Source: Rachycentron canadum
Taxonomy: Eukaryota; Chordata; Actinopteri; Carangiformes; Rachycentridae
Direction: 5' to 3'
NCBI GenBank assembly: GCA_038496675.1
Contig: CM076659.1
Span: 3,012,754 to 3,076,753, forward strand
DNA length: 64,000 bases
Position 1 is the first letter of the stretch. Each line of letters begins with the position of its first letter. The notes under the pieces were generated by a model that saw nothing but the letters and a program-made list of their open reading frames with translations, was not told where the DNA came from and searched no databases. Positions 24,788 to 36,650 of the stretch are shown in pieces. Position numbers and translations under genes: made by a program.

Positions 24788-24960
24788 TCCAGGAGGTAAA
24801 TAAAAGCGTGCAGTGGCATCTCTATCTTGGCTTGAGGCAGATATGGTTGCAGTCTGGTAACGTTCTTTAGGTGATAAAATGCAGTCTTAATGAGGTCTCT
24901 AATGAGAAGGCTCCAAAATGATATCAAAGCTGTCAACGGACAGGATGAACAAAGCATTAT
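24783..24960 (-). mobile_element. Upstream piece of the same Rex1/L2-like LINE fragment
   Basis: The minus-strand frame reads L-L-I-R-D-L-I-K-T-A-F-Y-H-L-K-N-V-T-R-L-Q-P-Y-L, then H-A-F-I-Y. In fish LINEs this block precedes S-R-L-D-Y-C-N, and the V-L-T-K-T-R-K-K block of the other piece follows about 25-30 codons later. Orientation and order agree with 23955-24335, so this is one element split by a microsatellite and the gap. Confidence 0.82.
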
Positions 24961-25825
24961 TTTTGTCCATCCCCTGCCATCCCTAACTTGATAGCTAAAA
25001 TACTATTAAAAGGGGCACTGGTTGGCCCTGGATCATCAGGAGATGCCCAGCAACGTAAAGCAGTCTGTCCTCAGTGTAGCTAAGAAAATTGATGCTGTGC
25101 CTACTGAGGATGTTTGCAGGAGGCAGCATGTACAGAAACAGAAACCAAAAGGGAACCACAATTCATTCTGTAGCATTAAGATGAACATTCATCTGTGCTT
25201 ACAAAATTATCTACCAATAACAACTAACTTTGAACTAATTAAAAAAAGTAGCCAAGGCCAATCAGACTTTAAAGTCAAGAATATTGAGTACTGTCTCAGT
25301 ACTATGATTAGTACCAGCTATTCTTCTGTCAAAAATAATGAGTTCATAATAAAACAATCAACTAATTTTCAAAAGTGAAGTCATGTGAGTTGTTTCTCTT
25401 CTGAAGATGCTAAGATGCTTACTTAACAGGCTTGCTGAGAGCTTTAGCCATCATTGAGTTAACAAGAAAATATGTTATAATACATCCTCTTAGCAGCTCT
25501 GGTCCAATTTGACGCTACATTGCCTTGGTATCGGAAAGTGAAGAGACATCCAACTGGGCTGAAGCTAACTCGTTAGCATGCTTCGGTAAAGTACTTCAGT
25601 AAAGTTAACAGCTGTTAATACTAATGTTGTTTGTGTAGCAATATCAGAACTTACAAATAGTTCCTTTAAACCTCTTCTGAAGAGAAACAAGTCAGATGTC
25701 TCAAAACCTAATAACTACAGACCAGTATCCAAACTACATGTGTCTTAGGAGTATTAGCAAAGACACCAATTTGAAGAGAATAATTACACTGTTAAATAGA
25801 TCTTCATTAAAAACGCTTAACGCTA

Positions 25826-25845
25826 AAAAAAAAAAAAAAAAAAAA
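25826..25845. repeat. Poly-A tract
   Basis: An A run of about 20 nt. No adjacent retroelement is recognised. Confidence 0.9.
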
Positions 25846-28800
25846 GGATGTAGGAGTTTTAATTGTGGATCTCAAGCATCTCAACATCAACCAGGACAAA
25901 TTTCTCCAGTGTTATCTCATATAAAAACAAAGGTTCGTTTGCTAATATTGAGATAAATTGATTCTGATAGTCTGTTTTACTTCCAATGTGGACTGCAAAA
26001 TCTTTGCATGGAGTTGGTAGATTGAGTGCTAGACTCATAAAAACCCTTGATTGATTAGTCAATAGTATGGAAGAGGATTTTGCATTGATCCAGTTCTTCT
26101 TGCATGTTTAAACTGCCTCATTGTAAAATATCTCCGATTATTGGGGTTGAGGGCGGAGGGTGGGGTATTAACCTTTGCTCAACCCACAACCTCAACATCA
26201 CAATTTGCTATCAGGATAATCAGGGGAGACTCAACTGAGCTTTTTACCCACCTGCTGGGTTTACCTCAGAGCTGAGACTCCAGGGATTCTGTCTTATCTC
26301 CCATCTTTGTGGTCCTACATTTTGTGAAGTGCTTCACATCACTGAGGTGTAATCACCAAAGTCTTTCTCTGTTAGTAACGTAAAAAACATTGTTACACAC
26401 TCACAACTGAGCACTTACTATTGAGCTCTTACTGAAATAAAGGCGTTTAAAAATGTGACTAAAATGGTGCTTTTAAATCAACATCAAATTGTTTGCTTGC
26501 TAGAGTTTGTTTACCCAGATCTAGCAAATGTCTACTCATTAAACCCTGATCCTCTTAGCTACTCTAGCAATGGCTGTCAAGCTGGTAGTGATAATGGTGT
26601 CAGTTATACCACCTGCAATTCTTAGTCATTTAAAAAATAAAAAGTCCTTGATTTTAGACAGTGATAGACAAAAGCTGCTTCACCATTAATTATGCCAGCT
26701 GAAATGACAGCTGCCGCTAGCAGATTTTATTTTAGCTGTAGCTAATGAGTTGGCAGAAAATGCTTTCTTCAACTGACTTTAATGCTTCTAGCTTGCTCAT
26801 TTATGTTGAGAATCTTGTAAAATGGGGGGGGGGGGTCCTTGAATACATGGATGCACAATGTCCTGACAACAACATCATGACATCCTCATCATGATCCATG
26901 TAGACAACAAATAAAGTCAAATAAAAGAAACAGCGCTTCTTGGATGGATAATCCAAAAGAACTGGGAAAAGGAGGGAAAAATTAAAGATCAGACTTTAAT
27001 TTCATCAAGCAGCTGTAGCTTACCTCAAAGCAAATAGCAAAGCAAATTAAATATCGTGTTTGATATTTAATCTAGTAAGGTTAATGTCCAAATGTTGACA
27101 AGCCCACCATGCCTAGGAATGGTAGATGAGCGATGATTATGAGGTGTTTGTGAACAGTCAATTACTAGGTGAACAATTCTATCATAATAGATAGATATTA
27201 TGGTCATAACTGGAGTTGTCCTTCAAGTCTCTCCCGGTTTGTTTCCATGAGAGAGATCGTACATACCATTCAATTGCACCTCTAGTCACGTAATGACCCA
27301 GATGTCGTTAAATGTCCTTCAAAACTGAAAGTTCAATTGCAAAGAAATCTGTTATCTAAGGTAGCAGCAGGCAGAAGCCACTTGCTCTTACTGTTTTTTT
27401 TCCTCCCTCTGCCTCACTGCTCACCTTCTCCCCTTCCTATCGTCCTCTTTCAATGCATCCCACTCTGTCAATCTGCCATGCAGCCAGTGCCTTGAAACAA
27501 TGCACCAATCATTGCACAAGGAGCGTGACACGCGCCTCCTCTCCTCCTGTAGTCCGGTGGGATTGGCTGCTGCTCCGTGCTCCGGGCTTTCCAGACAACA
27601 GCCAGATCCTCGGACCACTGTGCAGCTGCCAGGAGCAAAGAGCTCTAATGATCGCCCACTGCCACTGAAGCAGAGCCAGGGACACACAGGCTGTCTGCAA
27701 AAAGCAGAGTGCTCACCCTGATAGAGCAGAGGGGGGAGGAGGAGGAAAAAATAAATAAATAACACAAACTGTATTTTTCAGAAGTGTGTTGAGGGCTATG
27801 TGTCATACACAGTAATCATTCTATTTAAATTCAATTGGAGAAGATCTTTATAAGATGGCTGTGTCCTTCAGAGAGCCTGCTCTTGTGAAAAATGTACTTT
27901 GTGTTTAGGTATTACTGGTGCAGGTTCATGCAGGCTATTGCGCAGGATGACTCAGTGGTGAACTATTTTGCTCCATATTCTCTCTTGCGGCACAAACTGC
28001 ACCATGGGATGCGTTGGGAATGGTAACCTGGGCTTTCTTAAGGAAAAACATTTTAAATTCACTCTCCCTCCTTCATTCATGCTTTATTTATGTCTACCTC
28101 TGTCTCCATCTTTCACCCTGTCTCTTCCTCTCAGTCCTTCAAATTTATAATTACCCTCACCTATTCTCTGCCTTTCGGTGTCCTGGCTCCATACGCCTTA
28201 ATTTCTCCGCCTGATGGACTCTCCTTTCTCTCCGCCATCTGGCCCCTCTTCTCTCTACCTCTCTGTCACCTGCTTTTTGTCTAAGTAAGGGAAGGCTTTT
28301 AGTTCCTTATCAAACTCTCATGAATTATGAACAACCACTGTCCAGTGGCCTGGACAGAAACACATCTCACTGTCTGCTTGCCTCTCTGTTGTAGCAGCTC
28401 AGAAAGGAGAGGTACTGCAATCCAGTCAGAAACGCCTTGTTCTGTAGACCTTTGGGATGAATTATTCAAGCTGTTGTGACCCTCCACCTACCCCGCAAAC
28501 TTGTGCGTGACGTGCACAGATCACACATCCACCAGTCAAACCTCAGCTCAAACACACCACAAGCACTGTCACAAGAGAAACCTTGTCAGCACCAAAGTGA
28601 AGCCTGCAGACTGACTCTGGGTCAAACTTTTGACCTGACAAAGGTCCAACTGGGATCTAAACATTGTCTATTTAAATTAAATTTGGAGTTTCATTGTCAG
28701 TGTGTAAGCATTACTTTTTCATTGTAAAATTACACTCTGTTTTTCATAAGTGAAACCTTATATCCATACCTCTGGGGCACTGAACCTTTGCTATATCTGA

Positions 28801-29129
28801 TGAATCGATGTAAACAACTGAGTTTATCACTGGGAAGAATGGCGACTTCTAGCATTACACTGCCACCCAGAGCCACATTATATACAAGATTATAATGTGT
28901 TTTATGTAATGATCATGGAAATCCATCCAATAATTTGCAAGACATTTAACTCAAAATATGCAACCTGCTGGTAGCTCTGCATGAAAAGTCAGGGCTTTAA
29001 GGAAGTCATTGGCTGGTGGTCAGTCCACTATTTTATTCCACGCTGAAATATCTCTCACTCGATTGAATGGGTCGACATAAAATTTACAAGTGTCCATGGT
29101 TCTGAGATGATTCCTAATGGTATTTCCCA

Positions 29130-29400
29130 TTTACCATCCAGTCCCATCATCAGCTAAAAACAAATCAGTTTGTCCAGCACTTTGGTTTCTAGCCAAATAC
29201 CTGCAAAGACCATTTTAACCAGCCTCTCTGCACTTTAATTTTAGTGCTAAGGTGCTAACCATGGAAAGCCTCCTAAATACCAGCAACTTACCACTGTCAC
29301 TGAAAACAAATCTTGCAATTGCCTTATTAGCCTTTAGCTGAAATCACTGCTATGACTAAGAACAGAGATGCTAGCACATGCTAGAGGGGGGACACTGACG
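29130..29400 (+). repeat. Degenerate percomorph repeat (first of two related copies)
   Basis: Contains ccagcactttggtttctagc, caaatacctgcaaagacc and agtgctaaggtgctaacc. These are degraded forms of a common percomorph repeat rich in gttagcatgctaac motifs. The related copy is at 43570-43770. Boundaries are approximate. Confidence 0.5.
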
Positions 29401-29751
29401 TCATATCAGGTACTTTTTCCGAAAATGGAAAACAGCATTTTTAGATTCAATATATCTAAATTTTACTGTGTTTAGCAAGTTGCTAGAATAGTTTTTACTA
29501 TTTCCCAAACAGAATTTTAATCAAGGCTGAAAAACATTTAGATCTTAATGTTGTGAAATAACACTTAGAGCCATTAAATGGAGAATGAAAAATCCAACTA
29601 AATTAAAAATGTTTAAACTATATATTTGGTGTCCACATTTCTAAAGCCATGACCTTTTTGCTGTAGCTTCTGTTATCTAATAGCAACTGTTACCAGGGCT
29701 GTTCATGGTTCCTGTTGTTTCAGAAGACAGAGATGGGAGGCAGGGAAGGAG

Positions 29752-29754
<3 letters not shown>

Positions 29755-29790
<36 letters not shown>
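29755..29790. repeat. Poly-A tract (36 nt)
   Basis: The longest A run in the window. It could be a retroposon tail, but I see no clear body or target duplication. Confidence 0.95.
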
Positions 29791-29791
<1 letters not shown>

Positions 29792-30884
29792 CAACATCCT
29801 TTATGTAACAGAAAACAAGAGTTTATAAGAATCATGTTTTTTTTGCAAAGTACAAATACTTCAGATGCTACCACCTTTCCTCATGTCTTTGATCATTATT
29901 TGTTAGCAGTTAGAAATTGGCTAGGCCAGCCAGATGAAACAACTCTGGCTTTACAGTAGCCAATCAGCTACCTTGTGTCATCAGACAGTAGCAGAACAAT
30001 ATGGCTGGAAGCAGCGTGAATGCAAAGTAAGTCAGCTAACGAGATGAGCTGAGCTGCTGGCAAATACATACAGATGATCCTTCGTCTTAGGATTCCAGTC
30101 GGGTGCTGTGCATAGAAAGAGTTGAGAGCTCCAGTATGGATTAGTGGGGCTGGGAGTTGCTTATGCTCTTCAGGAGAACACAGAGCAGCGCCACACTGGA
30201 TTACACAGCTGGGGAAAAGGTTACACACTTCAATGCGTGTGAGAGAGGCATGAACAGAGAGAACAAGCTCTCAGCAGAAAGGATAATTAGAGAAATCTAC
30301 CTTTCCATTTCCTGACAGTACATTCAGACAGGTGTTCCTGTGCAGACTGGCTGGGAAAAACGATTTAATGTGTGCTGTTTACTTGCATAAAAGAACCGCT
30401 CCCTGGCCCTTCACTTGTATGTACCTCCACTAGTGTCACCAAGACAAATTTCTGTGCATTTATTGTAATTTGTTAATTACTGTGCCTCAGAGTCTGGTCT
30501 TAATTAGCAGTGAGAAAGAAGTTAATCACAGTGTCCTGTTGCTTGTTAGTGAATGTGAATTGGATTGTAAGCAGATATTGTCGTACAGACAGCAATTCAA
30601 TTACACTCCATAATGAACATGGGCAGTGGAGTAATATCATACCTTAGATAATGCTTGTGGTCAGGAGCACAAGTGGAATTTGACGATAGACACAGACTAA
30701 CCTAAGTCAGCAACATTTACTACTGAATAGAACAATGCACAGTTGTTTTTGGAATTTATCATTTAGTAGTGATTATTGAAAATGACACAAATGTAGAATA
30801 CAGCCAGTAGCATTTAAAATACTTTGATCATGACACAAATAAATGACAAATACTTAATACTACTACAAATACTACATATTTCTT

Positions 30885-31140
30885 GCATTGCAGATTGCAA
30901 CCTCACTGTGTAGTCGAGGTGGTGGCCTTCAGGTGACATAAAAACCCAGAAGGCCCTTTCTAATGCCACTTTTTGGTTTGTCTGTTCTGGGCTACTGTAG
31001 AAACATGGCAGTGCAACATGTTTGGCTCCATGGAAGAGACCCTGCACCCTATGTAGATATGAAGGACTAATTCTATGCTAACAGAAGCACACTGATAGTT
31101 TCAGGTGATTATGGGCTAATAAAAAGATACTTTTTGTTAT
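30885..31140 (+). repeat. Percomorph interspersed repeat (ggtggccttcaggtgac type)
   Basis: Contains gtggccttcaggtgacataa, agaaggccctttctaatgcc, gtctgttctgggctactg, tagaaacatggcagtgcaac and ccctatgtagatatgaagga. I recognise this order of phrases from a dispersed repeat common in percomorph genomes. The short open frame on its minus strand is a by-product. Class is uncertain; it is probably a non-autonomous DNA element. Confidence 0.7.
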
Positions 31141-32460
31141 TTAAACAAGTCAAATTTTTTTTCTAAGGCAATTTTGTTTGTAGAAAAAAAAAAAAGGTGA
31201 AACAAAGCAGCTTTTGAAACACAGCAGATTAATGAGAAATCCCCTTTCAACTCTTCTTAACTCATCTTAAAAACTTAGTTTGGCACTAGATTCAGCATTG
31301 ACAAAGTAAGCCAATAGATTTCCACTCTGATTCTGACTCACATTAAGGGAGCACAATAATTCAGATCCAACAGACGTCCTTCTCTGTAGTCGTTCTTGTC
31401 TTCCCTCCACAGCTGCAGTCATACGCACCAGGCCTGATAAGGCATTAACATTCCAAGCCGGTGGAGCAGGATCAGTCTTCTCTATTGTAATTACTGCGGT
31501 CCACTCCTGCTCCACATCTACAGCAGGTAGCTATTACACCGACCTGAGTCAACATGCTAGCCATTTCAATGCAGCTATCACTAGAATCGGAAGGAATCTG
31601 GATCAGAATACATAATGACCATCGTGATGCATGAGAAACAAGATGTCACACATGGCTACAGAGACATGGACAACAAACAACACATTAAACACAAATAAGC
31701 GAACAGGGTAACACGCAGAAACTGTAGCGATGGCCCTAGCATACGATAATGTGGCTATGCAAATACCAATGCACCACTGACTGTGTATGTTCTCCTCCCT
31801 AGCTGTAGTGGTGTTGTCTTCCCTGATGCAGCCCTAAAGCATCCCGGTCACTGAATTCTGTGGACAACCAGTGTAAATGTATTACTAAACTACGGCAAAT
31901 GCTTTATATTTATGCACCGCAGGCAAGCTAATGTGCATTCTGAGTTCGACTCCAAACTGATAACAGGGTGTTTGTGAAGGAGTGTGTGGGAGAAGAAGAC
32001 TGCAGAAGGAGTGGGTGGGCAGACGCAGCGATGAACTCAAGAGGTGAGTATGAATGAGCAGAGGGGGTTCCATATTTCTGCTGTCATAGCACAGAATAGT
32101 ACATGTATTGTGGATACTGTGAATGCAGCATCATCCTCTGTATAATGTATGGAGCTACAGGGCTGAAATGTGTCGAGAAGGAAAAACAAGTTGGGCATTT
32201 GCTATACAGGTGTAAACTATAGCAGAACAGCTGTCTGCAGCTCTTACAAATAAGGTGCATTACAAATTTAAGACAAAGGAGCCAGCTTTAAACTTAATGT
32301 AGCCTGTAAAAAAAGGAAAAGACTAATAATTAACAGACATGATGTTCAGGTGTACTTAGATAAACAAAGCGTGCTCGGCATTAATTTAAACATTCAATAA
32401 TACCTAAAGTCTGTTTGCCTTGCCCTGAAGAAAGGAACTTATGTTTGATTTTCAATTAGT

Positions 32461-33133
32461 AGGGGTGTAACGATATGTTTTTACAACGATATGATACACA
32501 TCATTTCTCATGGTTCCGTTTCGATGCAAGAACAATATTTGGCTCATCTAGAACGATACGATTCAATGACATCAATTGCCAAAAAATTTCAACCAGTGTG
32601 ACTGTGAAATAAATACCTGGAACAGTGCAGATGAGGATTCCTAGAAGTTTTTATTATAAGGGATAAATTAAATAATTAATGCAACTTAATTTATTAAATA
32701 CTATTAGTGAAGAAGTTTAGAAAAGTCTGAAAAGTCTGAAAAAATTTCCTTACATCACCTTTTTTGCAAAAGCCAAAGTGTCCCCACACGCTGGACCTAA
32801 AATGTGGCTCGAAAATCTCTTGCTCTGCTTCGTTTTGTTGTCGTCTTTGACGCTGCTGGGGTATGCCAGTGATGTCGCAGACAGGGAGAGTGAATCAAAG
32901 TAACTTTTAACTTTTACTATTAAAAGTGCTAAAAAGAATACATCCATACAAAGTTTGTTGTGCTTTAATACAATGTGCAAATTCTTAGTATTAATGCAAT
33001 CGATTATTTACCTTGCAAATTGATTTTAGATCGAGATCCCCGTGAAGGACAACTTGCCAAGCGCCTATCGATGTAGTTGGATCGTAGGAATATAAATCGA
33101 TGCACTGATGTAGTTGATGAATCGTTACACCCA
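32461..33133. mobile_element. hAT-like non-autonomous DNA transposon (MITE), about 670 bp
   Basis: The left end aggggtgtaacgat and the right end atcgttacaccca form inverted repeats matching at 12 of 13 positions. Inside are several gatacgat and atcgatg motifs typical of fish hAT MITEs with gtgtaacgat ends. No transposase frame is seen. I could not settle an 8-bp target duplication, so the exact ends may be off by a few bases. It was inserted in the giant intron. Confidence 0.8.
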
Positions 33134-33335
33134 CATAAATTAGCCAATCACAGCAGTGCATCTAGATAAAAGTTTACAGGCTAATTAACTGGACAGAGGT
33201 TGGTGAGCCATCATCTCCCCAGACAATGAAACCTGATGGTTTTTTCTCTTCATGCAACAGTTTCCAAGAATAAGCAACTGACAGATGCTGATGTCTTTTT
33301 TATTAAAATCCACTAATGTCTAGAGGAAACTCTTA

Positions 33336-33545
33336 TTCTACTGTGTGGAGTTTGCATGTTCTCCCTCTGCCTGTTGCCCCTGGGAACTCCAGCTTCCTCC
33401 CAGAGTCCAAAGAGATGCACAAGTTTAAATTGCCCGTAGGCAATGCAATAGACTGCCGACCTGTCCAGGATGTGTCCCTCCCTCACCCAGTGTCAGCTGG
33501 GATTGGTCCCAGCCAAGATAATGATTAGATTAACGGATGGATGGA
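33336..33545 (+). repeat. SINE-like percomorph interspersed repeat, longest copy
   Basis: Phrases in order are gtggagtttgcatgttctcc, ccagcttcctcccagagtcc, aaattgcccgtaggc, gcaatagactgccgacctgt, cccagtgtcagctgggattg and a tail of ggatggatgga. This is a very abundant percomorph repeat; the ggatgga tail is typical. Two partial copies are at 9450-9592 and 46660-46722. Confidence 0.85.
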
Positions 33546-34939
33546 ACTACCCACATACACACAGTACAACACAGCTTTTTATAAACCAACTTTCAGATGT
33601 GTTTTCAGATGTGAAAATTGTTTCTCTCTTGCACTAAGGAGCGCATGTGTTACCAATTTTAACGAATAATTTATGTCGTATTGTATAATGTCGTACACTT
33701 GTAGAGAGAGGAGCTCACTTTTTGATCTGCAGATGGACTGGATTGTTGCTCAGCTTTTGAGTCTATGGTGAATTGCTTCTATTGCAAAATCCAGTGTGTT
33801 CGGTCTGCTGTCTTTTCACACTACAAACAAATCCACACAGTTTGTCTGGACAACAACCAAACCAGTATTTAATCTGCACCAGGGTTCAAATGACAGCTTT
33901 CACACCAACCCAAGCGAACCAACACAAATGGTGTGTAGTGTGCAGTTTGTTTTGAGCAGCACCAAACAGGATGGGTGTGAAAGCACCCTGAAGAACCTAT
34001 GGATACCTTGTAAACCTTCTTAACCATGAGTTAAAGGCATCATATGTGTTTCTGGGTCTGTGCGCATATTTGTGTGTTGCACTCTCCCCATATGAAACAC
34101 ACACACATCTCATCAAAATAAGCAGCTTATATTGTTTCAGTAAATCCAAAATTATGGACACTCTGTGGGAGGACTCGTAACTGCTATGCCAAATTTACAG
34201 CTTTGCACAGTGCAGTAACAGATACAATGGGGGTGCGGGGGGGATGAAAACTACTATTTCCACATGAGGAATAACAATAATTAGAGAGAAATATACAGAG
34301 AGAAAGACAGAGATACCCCACTGTTGAGAGAGGAGCACAGTGTTACTGTAATTATAACTTGTGAGAGCCGGTGCTCTTGCTGCAGATTCCATCTGAGCAA
34401 ACACTGGCGGTGCAGTAAAACTCCAATCTCATTGATCTAAGAATTCTAATTGAGGGAACGCCAGACACTTCACAGATGGTGCAACATGCAAACACACTGC
34501 AGAGCAATTAGAAAAAGTAGTTTCTTCCTCTCCTTTTTTCGCAGATATTAGAGGATACTGTTTCCCCCAAAACATGATGTGGATGGAGCTGATAAAAGAG
34601 CGGGAAGTTAGAGGAAAGAGGGAGACGCAGTAGGAGGGATCGTGTTGAAATGGCTTGATTTTACATGGGGAGTGACAGATGTGTTTTCTCAAGTATGTAT
34701 GTGAAGGAATTTGGAGTTTATTCATCAAAAAAAACACAATGTTGAACATACGCTCCATGCACTTTTCCAGGCCTTTCCATCAATGCAGGTACAAGCTGTC
34801 ACATCCACACTGTCTACATACTAACACAGCAGCTGTTGTGCCCAACATGTCACACATGGCTAAAAGTGCAGGTGCAACATCTGTTCATGGCTCCACATAT
34901 TTCAGTACGTCTCTGCAGCATCTTGCTGCTACACACATA

Positions 34940-35390
34940 CAACCATCAGCTATAACATAATGACCACCGACAAGTGAAGTGAATAACATTGATTATCTGG
35001 TTACAATGGCTCCTGTCCTTGGGTGGGAGCAAGTGAACATTTTGTCCTGAAGTTGATGTGCTGGAAGCATTAAAAATGAGCAAGTGTAAAGGTGTGAACG
35101 ATTTTGACAAAGGCCAAACTGTGATGGTTAGACAACTGGGTCACAGCATCTCCAACACTGCAGCTCTGACTTGGCCTGAAAATTCCCCACATCTCAATCC
35201 AATCCAACATCTCCCCCACCTCATAACTTCCAGGAATTGGAAGTTCTGCTGCTGTCTTGGTGCCAGATACCACAGCTCACCTTCAGAGGTCTAGTGGAGT
35301 CCAGGCCTCAACAGCTTCAGGGTTGTTTTGGCTGTAAACTGGGGATCTACACAACATTAGACAGTTGGTCATAATGTTGGCTGACTGGTC
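34940..35390 (+). mobile_element. Internally deleted Tc1/mariner transposon (451 bp) flanked by TA
   Basis: The ends are imperfect inverted repeats (left caaccatcagctataacata, right read inward gaccagtcagccaacattat) with TA on both sides, as expected for Tc1/mariner. The coding remnant keeps the transposase start (F-D-K-G-Q-T-V-M-V-R-Q-L-G-H-S-I-S) and jumps near 35168 to the region of the last catalytic acidic motif, W-P-E-N-S-P-H-L-N-P-I-Q-H-L, where the family has S-P-D-L-N-P-I-E-H. The DNA-binding domain and most of the catalytic core are deleted and the conserved acidic residues are changed. It is a dead copy that could only have moved with help from a complete element. Confidence 0.9.
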
Positions 35391-35764
35391 TACATACAAG
35401 CCAAATTCAACACCAAACCAGCAACACAGTAAAGCCCATTAATTGTTATTATTGTTACCATCTGGCTCAGGGCTTGTAACAATAAGGGAGGCCACACAGA
35501 GACTAAAAAAGTAAATCATTAAACTAAAATTTACCAAAATACTAAATAAACAGTGTGGTGAGAAAGTGAGAGAGAGATCAGTCACATCACAAGTGTATGG
35601 ATGAGTGACATTATGGTGCAATGCATGTTGCAAACTGGCTGAGAGAGTGAGTGAGCCTTTCCAGAAGGGTTGTCCCTTATGTCTTCTGGAGGCCCCATCC
35701 AGCTGGCCTGGTAGAGCAGACCACCCGTCCATCTCCACTCTACCATCTAACTCCCAGTATGTGT

Positions 35765-35910
35765 AACAAGCCACATTCTCTCACACATTCATACAGTGCT
35801 CATGTAATCACGTGCCAATGACACATCAAGGGCATTTTGGGATTCAGCGTCTAGCCCAAGGATACATGCAAACGGAAGGAGCCTGGGCTCAAACTGCCAA
35901 CCTTTCCATG
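35765..35910 (+). repeat. Dispersed teleost repeat fragment
   Basis: Contains tgccaatgacacatcaaggg, ttttgggattcagcgtctag, cccaaggatacatgcaaacg and gagcctgggctcaaactgcc. These resemble a common teleost repeat with phrases like cttgcccaaggatactt and ggatcgaaccaccgacc. Ends are approximate. Confidence 0.65.
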
Positions 35911-36290
35911 AATAGGTAATATTTAGAAATGATGCAGGTTGTAGCTCTGGGTGACGTCATAGCAGCATCTGTTTGACATCAGTTTGCCAGGAGGCTGCTG
36001 CAGTTTACCGGAATATCTTTGTGCACACTACATGAGGTGGCATATCAGATCAAGTCAACAGAGCCGGTTGTTTATTCCTGCATTTTTCTGCATGCCTGTC
36101 ATACAACGCTAGCCCTGACCCTGGGCAACAGCATCCTAATGTTTTCTTAATTACCCCATATAGGGTAGGGTGTGAGGTGAGAGGATAAAAGAAGCTTGAA
36201 ACAGAGAGAAACACAAGGAAAAAGGTATTGGAGAGAAGGTGTCCGTGAGGCTGAGGACTCCCCGCAGCTGCAATGTACCTCTGGGAGGGG

Positions 36291-36326
36291 GAGAGAGAGA
36301 GAGAGAGAGAGAGAGAAAGGGGGGGG
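36291..36326. repeat. (GA)n followed by poly-G
   Basis: About 13 GA units, then aaa and 8 G. Confidence 0.95.
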
Positions 36327-36606
36327 TCAATTGAGCTGTGATTTGTTGACCAGAAGCAAAGGTGGAAAATAAAGCAGGACAGGGTAGATTAAGTAGCGCA
36401 TGGGAGGCAAACTCAGCCAGTTGGCTCAGCATTTGCTGCTTTTAGCCACATGAAAAGAGCCAGTGAAGAAGGATGAGGGGAGGAGGAGGGAGTGAGAGGA
36501 ATAGTTAAAATATGTGTGTTTGGATTTGTGTGCTTTACCTCATTGTGATAACTCTAAAATTGTGATAGCAATTGTGTAAAATCTGAATTTATCCAACTAC
36601 ATTCAC

Positions 36607-36650
36607 GATTCATACTATGAATTTGTATGATTCATACTATGAATTTGTAT
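36607..36650. repeat. 22-bp unit in exact tandem duplicate
   Basis: The unit starts gattcatactatg and ends aatttgtat; the two copies are identical. Each contains the palindrome ttcata-c-tatgaa. Confidence 0.95.

Noticed and set aside
24295..24957. Minus-strand frame of 220 residues and plus-strand frame of 157 residues across the second gap
   Set aside because: The middle is N and the Ile-Tyr repeats are translated AT microsatellite. Only the flanking LINE pieces are meaningful.
27421..27765. 114-residue minus-strand frame in GC-richer sequence
   Set aside because: It overlaps open frames on the opposite strand and has no domain or plausible splice partners.
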